Source: Lineus longissimus
Lineage: Eukaryota > Nemertea > Pilidiophora > Heteronemertea > Lineidae
NCBI RefSeq assembly: GCF_910592395.1
Contig: NC_088321.1
Span: forward strand, 2,170,001 to 2,234,000
Direction: 5' to 3'
DNA length: 64,000 nt
Shown here: piece by piece, positions 54,731 to 64,000 of the stretch
Numbering within the stretch: position 1 is the first letter of the stretch
Layout of the letters: each line of letters opens with the position of its first letter
Translations under genes and position numbers: made by a program
Notes under the pieces: generated by a model
The model's database searches: none
The model's input: only the letters and a program-made list of their open reading frames with translations
Told to the model about the DNA's origin: nothing

Positions 54731-55239
54731 CATTGGACAGTTTATTAACTTGAGGGATGACCGCCCCCAGTATGATATGCATTGATCAGGCCAGGATCCC
54801 TTCACACTGATTGGCGAAAACTTTTCGCTGCCTGTAGTTGATGAACAGTGGTTGGCATTGCGAATCAACTGATCACTTGTGACCTAACTTCTAATTAGTG
54901 GTTTGGCCTATCGTGTGGTTTTGTTAGGTCTATTGACGATATCCAATAAAATAAATCGCATTAAAATAAAACCCGCATCGGCCTATCATGAACCCTTACT
55001 GATATTGATGCAAAGGCGAATGGTACAAACATTAGACAAACTGGTATCGCCAACCCATTGTCCATCTTCGATTCACTCAAACAATTTGAATGGCATATAA
55101 CGACGTACAATGCGCATAATATCGTGGCGTGCATATTCAAAAACGGTGTGACTAGAACGGTGAGTCTATAGAGTATTGTAGAACGGAAAGTTTTCGCCGC
55201 AGAATATTTTCGCGAATCAAGATATTTTTTCTAATCAAA
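54731..55239. other. Intergenic, nothing recognised
   Basis: No supported gene. Confidence 0.35.
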
Positions 55240-55575
55240 TTTAATTGTCACAACCACTTCTTTTATCCATGGCGTCTTCCTTTCATGAAAGCAGTATCAG
55301 GGATGCCCCTAATCCAGAGACAATGTCACAACCATATATGACATCAGGGATAATAGAGACATTGTCACAACCACTTCTATCATCCATGGTGTCTTCTTAT
55401 CATGAAGGTAACAGAAACACCCCCATCCAGAGACAATGTCACAACCATATATGACATCAGGGACAATAGAGACATTGTCACAACCACTTCTATTATCAAT
55501 GGTGTCTTCTCATCATGAAGGCAGTATCAGAGATGCCCCCATCCAGAGACAATGTCACAACCATTTCTACCTGGG
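55240..55575. repeat. About 110-bp tandem repeat, part 2
   Basis: Same units as 53030-53400. About 1.84 kb of other sequence separates the two parts. Confidence 0.85.
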
Positions 55576-55894
55576 GCAGTTCCAGAAGACCGAGGGGGGG
55601 GGGGAACCTCAGGTGACTACCTGAGTTCTGTTCTACTTCAATTTCATGATCTCTTCTAAATATTTTTTTGGATACATTGTTACAACCAAGAAGCCTTCAG
55701 AAATTTTACATCAATTTCCCAAAATTCATGGTTATTTTTAAACAATTTCCTCCAATAAGGGGATTTCAACCCCTTATATCTTGGCCAGTGTCCCTCCCTA
55801 TCCCTCGAGAAGTGCTTGCAAGTAAAAAAAATTTTAGTTCAATTTATAAGTTTATTTAGCAAAGCAGTATACAATACACTGTACATAACATAAG

Positions 55895-56245
55895 TTGTGA
55901 TTAATTAATAATTTAATTAATTAATAATTTAATTAATTAATAATTAAATTAATTAATAATTTAATCAATTAATAATCAAATAATTAATAATTAAATTAAT
56001 TAATAATTAAATTACTTAATAATTAAATTACTTAATAATTAAAATAATCAATAATTAAATTAATTAAAAATTAAATTAATTAATAATTAAATTAATTAAT
56101 AATTTGATTAATTAATAATTTAATCAATTGATAATTTAATTGATTGATAATTTAATTTGATTGATAATTTAATTAATTAATAATTTAATTAATAAATAAT
56201 TTAATTAATTAATAATTTAATTAATTAATAATTTAATTAATCAAA
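55895..56245. repeat. AATTAATTAATAATTT low-complexity array
   Basis: About 350 bp of near-pure A/T built from TTAATTAATTAATAATTTAA-like words, with sparse C/G changes. Strongly self-complementary. Confidence 0.95.
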
Positions 56246-56345
56246 TGAGACCCGCCATGACCAAACAAGTCGCATGTCGCTCCGAGCTTGACAACTTGAG
56301 ATGAACTGTTTGTTCATTTCACTGTTGTCTGCCTTTCGTGACATC
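56245..56345. repeat. Diverged single arm of the 57286-57498 palindrome
   Basis: GACCCGCCATGACCAAACAA, GTTTGTTCATTTCACTGTTG and TTTCGTGACAT resemble the arm sequence at 57290-57385. Confidence 0.5.
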
Positions 56346-56351
56346 TGAGTA

Positions 56352-56530
56352 CAGTGGAACCTCCCTTAGCGGACACCTCTCTATTAAGGACAACCTCTCT
56401 ATTAAGGACACTAGTTTTGGTCCCAAATCGGCCGTTTCCATTCAATTTGACCTCTCTAATCAGGACACCTCTCTATTAAGGACAGCATTTGTCAGTCTCG
56501 AGGGCGTCCTGAATAGAGAGGTTCTACTTT
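56352..56530. mobile_element. TA-flanked MITE
   Basis: CAGTGGAACCTCCC ... GAGGTTCTACTT. Confidence 0.87.
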
Positions 56531-56659
56531 ACATCAATTTCTTCTATTCTGTCCTGGTGTCATTTAAGGCTCATCTTCTGTGTGACGTGCGACTCATTTT
56601 GTCGTGGTGGGCCACAAATGATTAGAGGGTGAGCATGATAGAGGGATACGCCAGTCGTG

Positions 56660-56755
56660 TTCAATAGCGGGTCAAGTAAATAGAAATGCAGTTAGACACA
56701 ATGCTGTGGCGTAATTCTCATTCATGCAGCTTTGCTAAAACTTGGTATGCCACTG
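56660..56755. repeat. Fragment of the GTAATTAC-type repeat
   Basis: GTAAATAGAAATGCAGTTAG ... GCTAAAACTTGGTATGCC. Confidence 0.55.
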
Positions 56756-57153
56756 CGACGAGATGCGGTTATCATCAATACTAACAATGCATAACAAAGT
56801 TTACAGCTTTTACACGAGCATTAGAAAAAATTTACCGTGAACCACCAAATTTTCAAGTCTCCTATTTCTGCAATTCGCTAAAATTCCCAAAAGAAAATAC
56901 AATTGCTATTTTGGCGGATGACAAAATTTTCTTTCAGCTTTTCTTACAGCAATCAAAATAGTTTTCCTGTTATTTTTATTTTGGCGAATCAAACTTATTC
57001 CACAAATCCGCAACACAAATGGATCGAGAAATTGCTTGCTGTTCCAAGAAATATTGCTGAGCAACTCTTGAAACATTAACATCACGTAGCAATATCCTCA
57101 TATTGACGTTTGGTTCCCTCCGAGAAACTTTTCAAACACAAAATTACATCCTA

Positions 57154-57554
57154 CAGTGGAACCTCCCTTATTGGACCCCTCGATTAGCAGGACACCCTCT
57201 ATAGTAGGAACAGTGATTTTGGCCCTTCGAGTAGACAGGTAGTTTCTGTACAATTTGACCTCTGTAATTAGGAAAATGTGACCCGCTCTACCAAAACTAG
57301 GCGCTTGTCGCATCTGAACTTGACAGGTTGATACGGACTTGTTGTTCATTTCCCTATTGTAGACCTTTTGTGAAATGTGACCAAATCAGTTTGTAATAGA
57401 TTTCACAAAAGGTCTACAATAGGGAAATGAACAACAAGTCCGTATCAACCTGTCGAGTTCAGATGCGACAAGCGCCTAGTTTTGGTGGAGCGAGTCACAA
57501 ATAAGGACAGCACTTGTCAATACCAAGGACGTCCGTAATAGAGAGGGTCGACTG
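57154..57554. mobile_element. Old TA-flanked MITE split by a palindromic element
   Basis: CAGTGGAACCTCCC start, GGGTCGACTG end. The interior GTAATTAGGA is followed by the palindrome and then TAAGGACAGCACTTGTCA. Confidence 0.78.
57286..57498. mobile_element. Near-perfect palindromic element, about 97-bp arms
   Basis: The left arm GTGACCCGCTCTACCAAAAC ... GACCTTTTGTGAAAT and right arm ATTTCACAAAAGGTC ... GTTTTGGTGGAGCGAGTCAC differ at only a few positions; short centre at 57376-57398. Confidence 0.88.
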
Positions 57555-57685
57555 TACGCATAATTTTGGATCAAATTTGTTTTTAAAATTGATAAGGTTC
57601 GTGGCTAACCCTTATCAAAACCTCCCTTCGAAGCATTCGTCAGGGATTCTGCAATCAAGCATAAAGGGATACAAATACAGGCCCT

Positions 57686-57875
57686 ACTATACATGCTTCC
57701 CGAAATTGGTGGCTTGCATTGGAACTAACTTTTTCCCCCTTGTCCGTCATTAAAGGCATTCAAGTGAGTTGATCAACCATGACTATCTCCTTTGTCCCTC
57801 CACCATAAGGCCTAGTTTCCCCTTATGACATCACTATTTCGGACACTCAGCGTCCCATTTCTGGAAAGGTGTATA
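57686..57875. repeat. Dispersed repeat, copy 3 of 3
   Basis: Same orientation and sequence as 14007-14222. Confidence 0.8.
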
Positions 57876-58001
57876 CAGTGTTGGAGACAATAGCAAGGCC
57901 CATGATGATGAGAGACAGCAGTCTCATTTCACTGGCATGTAAACTTCAGTGGACTGCAGAACTTTTTGGAATGCATCCTAGGGCCAGTGCCAGTACCAGC
58001 G

Positions 58002-58281
58002 CAGGGTTTCCGCCAGGATTAAATTTGAGGTGGAAAAAAAAAAAAATTTCTAAAGATTTTTTTTTCTTAAAAAGGGTATATGACCCCTCCTGAGACGTTT
58101 TTTGGCCCTAAAACCGCTACAATTGGCTCCCAAATGCTCTTATTTTACATATCAAATCATGAAAATTACTCATTTGACAGTAAAACAAACTTCAGTGCTC
58201 AAAATTAAGGGGGGATATCCCCCCCTTGAAATATTTCAGGGGGGATGAATCCCCCCCATCCCCCCTCTGGCAGAAATCCTG
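58002..58281. mobile_element. CAGGG-terminated element next to the zinc-finger stop codon
   Basis: CAGGGTTTCCGCCAGG ... CTGGCAGAAATCCTG. It begins 47 bases after the stop codon of the zinc-finger gene, so it is probably in the 3' UTR. Confidence 0.85.
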
Positions 58282-58327
58282 CCAGGCATTGAACCAACCC
58301 AGTGGACACTGATAATTATGACAAATC

Positions 58328-61300
58328 TTACAGTTGTTGAAACATGTAATTATTTGGATTAAACCCCGTGTTACCCATATCAACATAACTAGGTAAAGCT
58401 TTATTGCTCTCGACCACACCCCTCTCCTCATAAAGCGGTACATGAGCACTCTCATGCCTGGCAATATTTTTACTGTAGTCGGCGGGCCCCTCGACCTTGC
58501 TGTAATCAGCTGGTGCGTGCGTCAACTCATGACGCATCATATCCCCCTTGACGTTGAAACGTTTCCCACAATGCCTGCACTGGTACGGTTTCTCACCGGT
58601 GTGCGTCCGTTCGTGTTTGATCCGGTTGCTGATGTTTGTAAACGTCCGCGTGCAGTATCGACATTTATAGGGACGCTCCCCGCTATGCGTGCGGCGGTGA
58701 ATCGTAAGATGACTGCTATATGTAAACGCCTTACCGCACAGTTCGCACGCAAACGGTTTAATTCCCGAATGAATACGCTCGTGCTCGACGACACTCTGAC
58801 ACCGCGCGAATCCCTTCCCGCAGACCTGACATATGTACGGTTTGTCACCGGTGTGGCACCGCGCATGCTCGATCAAGAGTTGATTCCGCGAAAAACTTTT
58901 CGGACAATAGTCGCATTTGAACGGCTTGTTGACGACGTGCGTGTCTTTGTGTTTGACAAGATCGCCGCCGCGTGCAAACGTTTTCGAACACACGTCGCAT
59001 TTGTACGGTTTTTCGCCAGTGTGCGTGCGTTCATGAATCACCAAGTTGCTCTGTTGACTGAACTCCTTCCCGCACGATTCAACCGGACATTTGTACGGCT
59101 TGTCACCGGAATGGATCCGCTCGTGAATACCAAGCGCGCCGCTTGCCTTGAAGCCTTTCCCGCACACCTGACAGACGTACGGTTTCAGACCGGTATGAAT
59201 CCGCTCGTGAATCGCCAGGTAGCACTTATAAACGAAACCCTTCCCGCAAATATCGCACGAGAATTTCTTCCCCTCGGTATGAATCGCCCGATGGACCCGC
59301 AGACTCTTTATATGCGAGTACGCCTTCCCGCACAGCTCGCAGACGTACTGCTTCCGTTTGCCATGAATCAGCTGATGCTGACGGAAGTTGCGCCGATCGT
59401 TGAAGCGTTTCTTACACGTCTCGCACTCGTATTTTTTCTCGTCCGGATGCGCGGTTTTTTCGTGCGCCCGCATGTGCTGTATTTTCACAAACCCGACGCA
59501 ACAGTACGGACATCGATACGGCATTTCGCCATGGTGCAAATGTTTGTGCGACTGCAGACTCCCCTTTGACGCATACCGTTTCCCGCAATGACACTGAAAT
59601 GATTCGACCTCCGCACGCGGTTTCGAAGGCCTATGCACCCGCATGTGCTTCGTTAACCCCTTCTTCCAGGGGAACACATCCCCACATGTGTCGCACTTCC
59701 AAATCCTTTTCTCAACTTTCGTCTTCTTCCCCACTTTGGGCGACGGTTCTGCCTCCACTTCATCAATTTCCGTCTCCTCATCGCTACCGTCACTGTCATC
59801 TTTTTCCGATGCTTCCGTTGCCGTGGCAACCTGTTCCTCATCCACGAAAGGACAGACATGCTTTTTCAACTGGATACTTAAACTAAATGCCTTGTCACAC
59901 TTTTGGCAGTGATAATTTTTCTTGGCCGAACGGTTGCGACGTGCTTTTGTCAAATCCACAGCCTCTCCCTCAGAATCCACTTTGAGATTATCACTGGACG
60001 TCTTTGAAGACATAGCCTTTCCTTGTGTCAGCATTTTTCGTCTTTTTACAGCGGGTTTTTTGACCGTGACAGGTTTGCTATCAGGGAAAACTGTCGCACC
60101 AGTAGCGACGGAACCAGATTGACCCTGCATCGGGCCGTAAACATCAAATAACACATCAGAGATTTTCTCCGTGATGGCCGCCTGGCCTCGGTTTAGGAAA
60201 TCTTCCGTCACGCCCGATAGCGCACTCGATATCTTCTCGGACAAGAAACGTATCATTTGGCTGGAGTCGCTTCCAAGGAAATCAGCCGCACTGCTAGAGG
60301 GAGCCACGGCTGATGACGACGTGGCTTCAGACGCCTTTTGGTTGGTGTGATTGCGAGCTTCTCGGTCCAACCACTGCGGAAGTGGGAAGGGTGGTCGGTG
60401 GGAAGCCGGAGCTAAAAAATAAGATTATAAATGACAGACAAAATCTTAAGATCTTATACAGTAGCACCTCTCTATTAAGGACACCCTCGGGACTGACAAG
60501 TGCTGTCCTTAATAGAGAGGTGTCCTGATTAGAGAGGTCAAATTGAATGGAAATAACCAATTTGGGACCAAAACTAGTGTCCTTAATAGAGCGGGTGTCC
60601 ATTATAGAGAGGTGTCTGCTAAGAGAGGTTCTACTGTATACAGTGGAACGTCTGTTAGCGGACACCTATATGCGATGTGAATTATTGGAATGGTCAATGG
60701 CATGACGTCATATGATCATCACGTCATGACCCAGAACGCATTCAGATTTTGAGTTTTAATTGCTTAAGGATTTTGAGGTCTAGCCAAAATGGTGCTCCTA
60801 TGGCCAACCCTTGAAACTGCAGATATGATAACACTTCCCTCTATTCCGAATGCGGCTATTGATTCCGTATCTCTCACAATTTGATTAACTCACCTGGTTC
60901 AGTTTTTACATTATTTTCAGATGGCACCGTGTCAGAAGCTTCCACATCAGTTTCTGAATCTGAATTCTCCTGAAATATAACGTTGATAAAACTTCAGAGA
61001 ACATCAAACCCAAGCAGTGTACTCCAACTACAGTAGAACCTCTCTATTAAGGACATCCTCGGGACTGACAAGTGCTGTCCTTAATAGAGAGGTGTCCTGA
61101 TTAGAGAGGTCAAATTGAATAGAAACAACCAATTTGGTACCAAACCTAGTGTCCTTTATACAGAGGTTGTCCCTAATAGAGAGGTTGTCCTTAATAGAGA
61201 GGTGTCCGCTAAGGGAGGTCCCACTATGGGATCTTACCATAAAGTCAAAATATTCTAACACCTAGTCAAAATATGGTAATGATTTTGTCTTTTGCTCAAG

Positions 61301-62121
61301 ATTTGGAGTTAAAAAGTTAATTGAAACAAACCTTACCAAGCGCTCTATTTCATCAAAAGTGACGCTGAAATGTACAGGTTCTTGCACCCTTCAATTACAT
61401 GTATTGTAAGTTTCAAAATTACCGTTTCCAATTCCTCTAGCTTAACCTTGTCCCCATGCAGAGGATCTTCAACCTGGATCTTCAGCAAGCCCGTCCCAAC
61501 GTTTGGCGCATCCTCGTCGTTCTCCACCAACTCATTCCCGTCCGTTCCAGAAATAGTTTGAACGCCGTCCCGGCAACCGAGTCCATCACAAGAAGACGTA
61601 GACATAGCACCATTGTTTAAAGCTTCATTCCGATTTATTGTCTGCAGATTTGAAACCTCCGAATAGACACTTTCATCGTTCTCCATTTTCATGCTGGGTG
61701 AAGTCTTCCCAGCAACACCACCTGTTTCTCGGGCGTATTGAAGTTGGTCTTCATTTTCAAATTGCCAGTTTTTTAACGACTTGGAACCTAAGCCATTATT
61801 CTCCAGCAGTACTTTCCCACGGGAAATACTGTCGTCATAAAACGCTTCGCCATGATTTACACTGTTCATCATCACTGTCCCATTTTTATCACAAACATTT
61901 TGTGATATATCGCAATCTCTCAGCCCTAGGCGAGTCTTTTTGTTACCAGAGTCAGAATGAGAGACATTGTTGTATTCTCTCGGGAATACACCACCATGAA
62001 AATTTTTTTCTGAACAAGTTTCATTCTCCTCATCCGAGCTAAGCTCGCTATTTTCTGACCCTGCCTCACTCCAAGCTAGTTCCATGGGGCCAACCTTCCC
62101 AGCCGATGATGCATCCTCCAT
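58328..62121 (-). CDS. C2H2 zinc-finger protein with about 15 fingers, three exons
   Basis: Likely a nuclear DNA-binding regulator. Exons (minus strand): 62121-61423 (phase 0 end), 60969-60894 (phase 1 end), 60411-58328; the joins conserve frame and give about 952 residues. The ATG at 62121 follows an in-frame upstream ATT and has no competing ATG close by. Residues 1-258 are acidic and Ser/Asn rich, with short runs such as ENSDSETDVEASD and VKTEPA (the latter resembles a SUMO-acceptor psiKxE site). From about residue 425 to 890 there are about 15 C2H2 modules: the first is atypical (ends H-x-C), the third has C-x-C, the ninth has C-x4-C, and the rest are canonical with TGEKPY/SGxKPF linkers. 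An acidic spacer separates fingers 1 and 2. The C-terminal 62 residues contain a duplicated PADYSK motif. No KRAB, BTB or SET domain is visible. I cannot assign an orthologue. Each intron holds one CAGTGGAACCTC MITE. Confidence 0.9.
60459..60636. mobile_element. TA-flanked MITE in zinc-finger gene intron 2
   Basis: CAGTAGCACCTCTC ... GAGGTTCTACTG with TA at both sides; a second partial start follows at 60644. Confidence 0.87.
60740..60815. mobile_element. Right-end fragment of the TTAA foldback element
   Basis: AATTGCTTAAGGATTTTGAG then GTCTAGCCAAAATGGTGCTC then CCAACCCTTG, as at 9715-9770. Confidence 0.7.
61031..61226. mobile_element. TA-flanked MITE in zinc-finger gene intron 1
   Basis: CAGTAGAACCTCTC ... 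GGAGGTCCCACTA with TA at the left. Confidence 0.85.
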
Positions 62122-63384
62122 AATCAAGTTTGACAGTTTGTGAAGATGCCTGCAGTTTTTTTTCTTTCTGCGAAATCCACATCAGTTCTTTCAGTCACTA
62201 TAGTGTGACACTGACAATACAAGTCCGTGACAGAGTCAGTGACCAGCATATAATATTGATGGCTTTCAAAGGCCGGCCGGATATCTACTCCTTTAAACTC
62301 AAGATCAAGAGACAAAGGGCCGAGCCCAAAGGGTAAGCCATGCTGAACTGCATCTCAAATCAACTGCACGACATGAGAAGAGTCATGACTTCCAAATTTT
62401 TAAAAACATTCTTGTCTTCTTTTAAACTAAACAGCGTTTAACTTGCAATTTTGGCAAATATTTGGTCTGACCAAAAGTTGAATTTTCTTCTATACTCAAT
62501 ACTTTGAGTATAACAGACACCCAATCTTCGCAAAATCGATGGAAATAAAGCAATTCGTTTGCAAATTTGTTTTTTTCAGAAAAAGGATAAATTTTCTAAA
62601 GTCGAGATAGCTACTACACTAACGTACTAAAAGTTTACCTCGACTAAGAAATAGTTTGTGTACATTTTGATGTGCATTGATTGTACAGAAGCGATATAGG
62701 TGGCACTACACAGTGGGGACGGGGTTTGTTTTGTCCCCCCCCCCAAGTCAATTATGTCAATTATGCTCGTCCAAATTCTAGGCCATATAGCGAAAAAATA
62801 GCCCAGATGACCCAGTGTTTTCACATCAAATAAAGAAACTAGATGCATTTGGCTATCTGCCGGTGGTAATGGCATTCCCAAATCATTCATTTTGAACCGA
62901 TTGAGGCCCGTTTGAAGATCGCACTCATGCCATTTCTTGGTCAACTATTTACCAGTGGTGTCAAAGGTGGCGCCACCTATCGGTGTACTTATGAATTAAA
63001 TGCAAATGAAAATGCTGCAGACTTCTTCTTTGGATTCATATGAACCTAGAAATGTATGGATTATGGTGCCTATGATGTATGATTAGGCCTCAGCAGGAAC
63101 TGAAAAACTACCTCGTGTCGGTTGCGCGGGGCCTATTTGACGCTGCCCTTGACACCGTCCTCCGCACTGTGTAGTGCCACCATATGCAAACAAGCTGAAA
63201 ACGAGGTTAGTGTTAGTACTCCTTCGAAGTAGCCATTCTCGAAACGTTGCCGGTGCGTATACGGAGCGCGAAGATTTCCATTGTTGCAGTCGAGAACTTT
63301 TCTCATATTAATCGACCATCATCTGCATATCTATTGACTTTTATCGAAAATCTTCTGATCCTCCTTAAAGAGGACGTCTTGAAG
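62122..63384. promoter_or_regulatory. Divergent intergenic region between the zinc-finger and Sm D3 genes
   Basis: The two start codons face away from each other across about 1.26 kb, so both promoters and 5' UTRs should lie here. An ATGCAAA octamer-like word is at about 63183. I see no TATA box placed clearly for either gene. A minus-strand 105-codon ORF at 62944-62627 has no recognisable family. Confidence 0.4.
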
Positions 63385-63786
63385 ATGTCGATCGGTGTTC
63401 CAATTAAGGTTCTGCACGAAGCAGAAGGTCATGTTGTGACCTGCGAAACCACAGCCGGCGAAGTGTATAGAGGAAAACTCGTCGAAGCCGAAGACAACAT
63501 GAATTGTCAGATGTCTAACATAACCGTGACCCTACGTAATGGCCAAGTCGAGCAGTTGGAGAATGTTTACATCAGAGGGAGCAAAATCAGGTTCTTGATT
63601 TTGCCGGACATGTTGAAAAATGCCCCAATGTTTCGTAAGGTCCAAGGCAAGGGTGGTGGTGCCGGCCGTGGAAAATCAGCCATCCTCCGTGCGCAGGCTG
63701 CAGCGCGAGGTCGCGGAAGAGGACGAGGTGGAGATCGGGGTGGCGATCGTGGTGGTTATCGAGGAGGTCGCGGTGGACGCAACTAG
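63385..63786 (+). CDS. SNRPD3: Small nuclear ribonucleoprotein Sm D3
   Basis: Core Sm protein of the heptameric ring on U1, U2, U4 and U5 snRNAs. The ORF gives 133 residues (human Sm D3 has 126). It starts [16 protein letters not shown]; Sm1 covers about residues 14-48, with GEVYRGKL and the RNA-contact region NMNC, and Sm2 covers 60-75 ([14 protein letters not shown]). The tail (94-133) is an RG/RGG and GD-RGG rich region, the usual substrate for symmetric dimethylation by PRMT5 and for SMN binding. The frame is open from 63247, but family alignment places the start at the ATG at 63385; the upstream 46 codons are probably 5' UTR. There is no intron in the coding region. A pyrimidine-rich stretch ending in AAAG just upstream could be a 3' splice site of a 5' UTR intron. 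Confidence 0.96.
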   Translation: MSIGVPIKVLHEAEGHVVTCETTAGEVYRGKLVEAEDNMNCQMSNITVTLRNGQVEQLENVYIRGSKIRFLILPDMLKNAPMFRKVQGKGGGAGRGKSAILRAQAAARGRGRGRGGDRGGDRGGYRGGRGGRN

Positions 63787-64000
63787 ACATTGTGTCCAGC
63801 ACGATAACTTTGTTTTGGACTTCGTTAACATCTTCATACGATTTCAACCCTGACCTGAAAACTTGCTGCATCGAAATCGAGGAACTTTTTTAACGCAACA
63901 CGAGGAGCTGAGAACTGCGGTAGATGCTTCGTTGGCATTTCTTACTAAGTTTATAAATGTAATTCGCGACGATCGTTTTGGCAGCTTTTTTGATCAATGT
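63787..64000 (+). other. Probable 3' UTR of the Sm D3 gene
   Basis: Sequence after the Sm D3 stop codon. No AATAAA is visible before the window ends, so the mRNA end probably lies outside. Confidence 0.5.

Noticed and set aside
58442-59569. 375-codon plus-strand ORF
   Set aside because: Antisense shadow of the zinc-finger exon; repeated finger sequence keeps the opposite frame open. No family similarity.
61340-61367. Possible extra zinc-finger-gene exon reading VTFDEIERL on minus, with AG and GTAAGG borders
   Set aside because: Its phase does not fit the phase-0 end of exon 1 (joining gives an immediate stop), and the implied intron would be only about 54 bp. Exon 1 joins exon 2 (60969) directly in frame.
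62627-62944. 105-codon minus ORF as a gene
   Set aside because: No family similarity, no splice or start support; lies in the divergent promoter region.
63247-63384. 46-codon N-terminal extension of Sm D3
   Set aside because: Sm D3 proteins begin at MSIGVPIK; the extension has no family match and is probably 5' UTR.

Overview
This window is nuclear DNA of an animal, most likely a marine invertebrate. I infer this from spliced genes with animal orthologues, GT-AG introns of about 0.45 to 2.3 kb, non-coding DNA packed with short non-autonomous transposons, SINE-like repeats and minisatellites, and many GGCCTA-type hexamers, which suggest an echinoderm or hemichordate-like genome without proving it. 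There is no bacterial gene organisation, and nearly all long open frames are antisense shadows or tandem repeats.

Three protein-coding genes are well supported. (1) A complete five-coding-exon RAB27-type small GTPase lies on the minus strand at 19163-24111; its exons join in phase to 232 residues ending in a CAC prenylation motif. (2) A three-exon minus-strand gene at 58328-62121 encodes about 952 residues: an acidic N-terminal region and about 15 C2H2 zinc fingers. (3) An uninterrupted plus-strand ORF at 63385-63786 encodes the spliceosomal core protein Sm D3. It is divergent from the zinc-finger gene, with about 1.26 kb between the two start codons. A tRNA-Lys(CTT) gene is at 43463-43535. 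Weak coding-exon candidates exist near 1.25-1.48 kb (+) and 3.9-4.7 kb (-).

The rest is repeats. 0-19 kb: MITEs, an expanded 129-bp minisatellite, two TTAA-bounded elements that share one TTAA, a 36-bp minisatellite split by a 5'-truncated LINE, and 21-bp and 75-bp arrays. 18.3-24.9 kb: RAB27 and its introns, loaded with transposons placed within tens of bases of splice sites, plus a tandem array made from its own last 3' splice site. 25-43 kb: many copies of a TA-flanked MITE (CAGTGGAACCTC termini), CAGGG-terminated elements, foldbacks, 22-bp and 42-bp minisatellites and dimeric tRNA-derived SINEs. 44.3-52.9 kb: a composite of foldback modules with tRNA-like ends, a 180-bp unit arrayed in both orientations with a continuous 60-codon frame, and a 2,533-bp tandem duplication. 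53-57.6 kb: an interrupted roughly 110-bp array, a 350-bp AATTAATT-like array and a palindromic element nested in a MITE. 58-64 kb: the zinc-finger and Sm D3 genes.

The genes have unrelated roles (vesicle traffic, transcription, splicing) and show no sign of a shared pathway. The most noteworthy signals are the nested insertions whose flanks reveal target-site duplications, the duplicated RAB27 splice acceptors, and the 44-53 kb composite, which I cannot match to any family I know.
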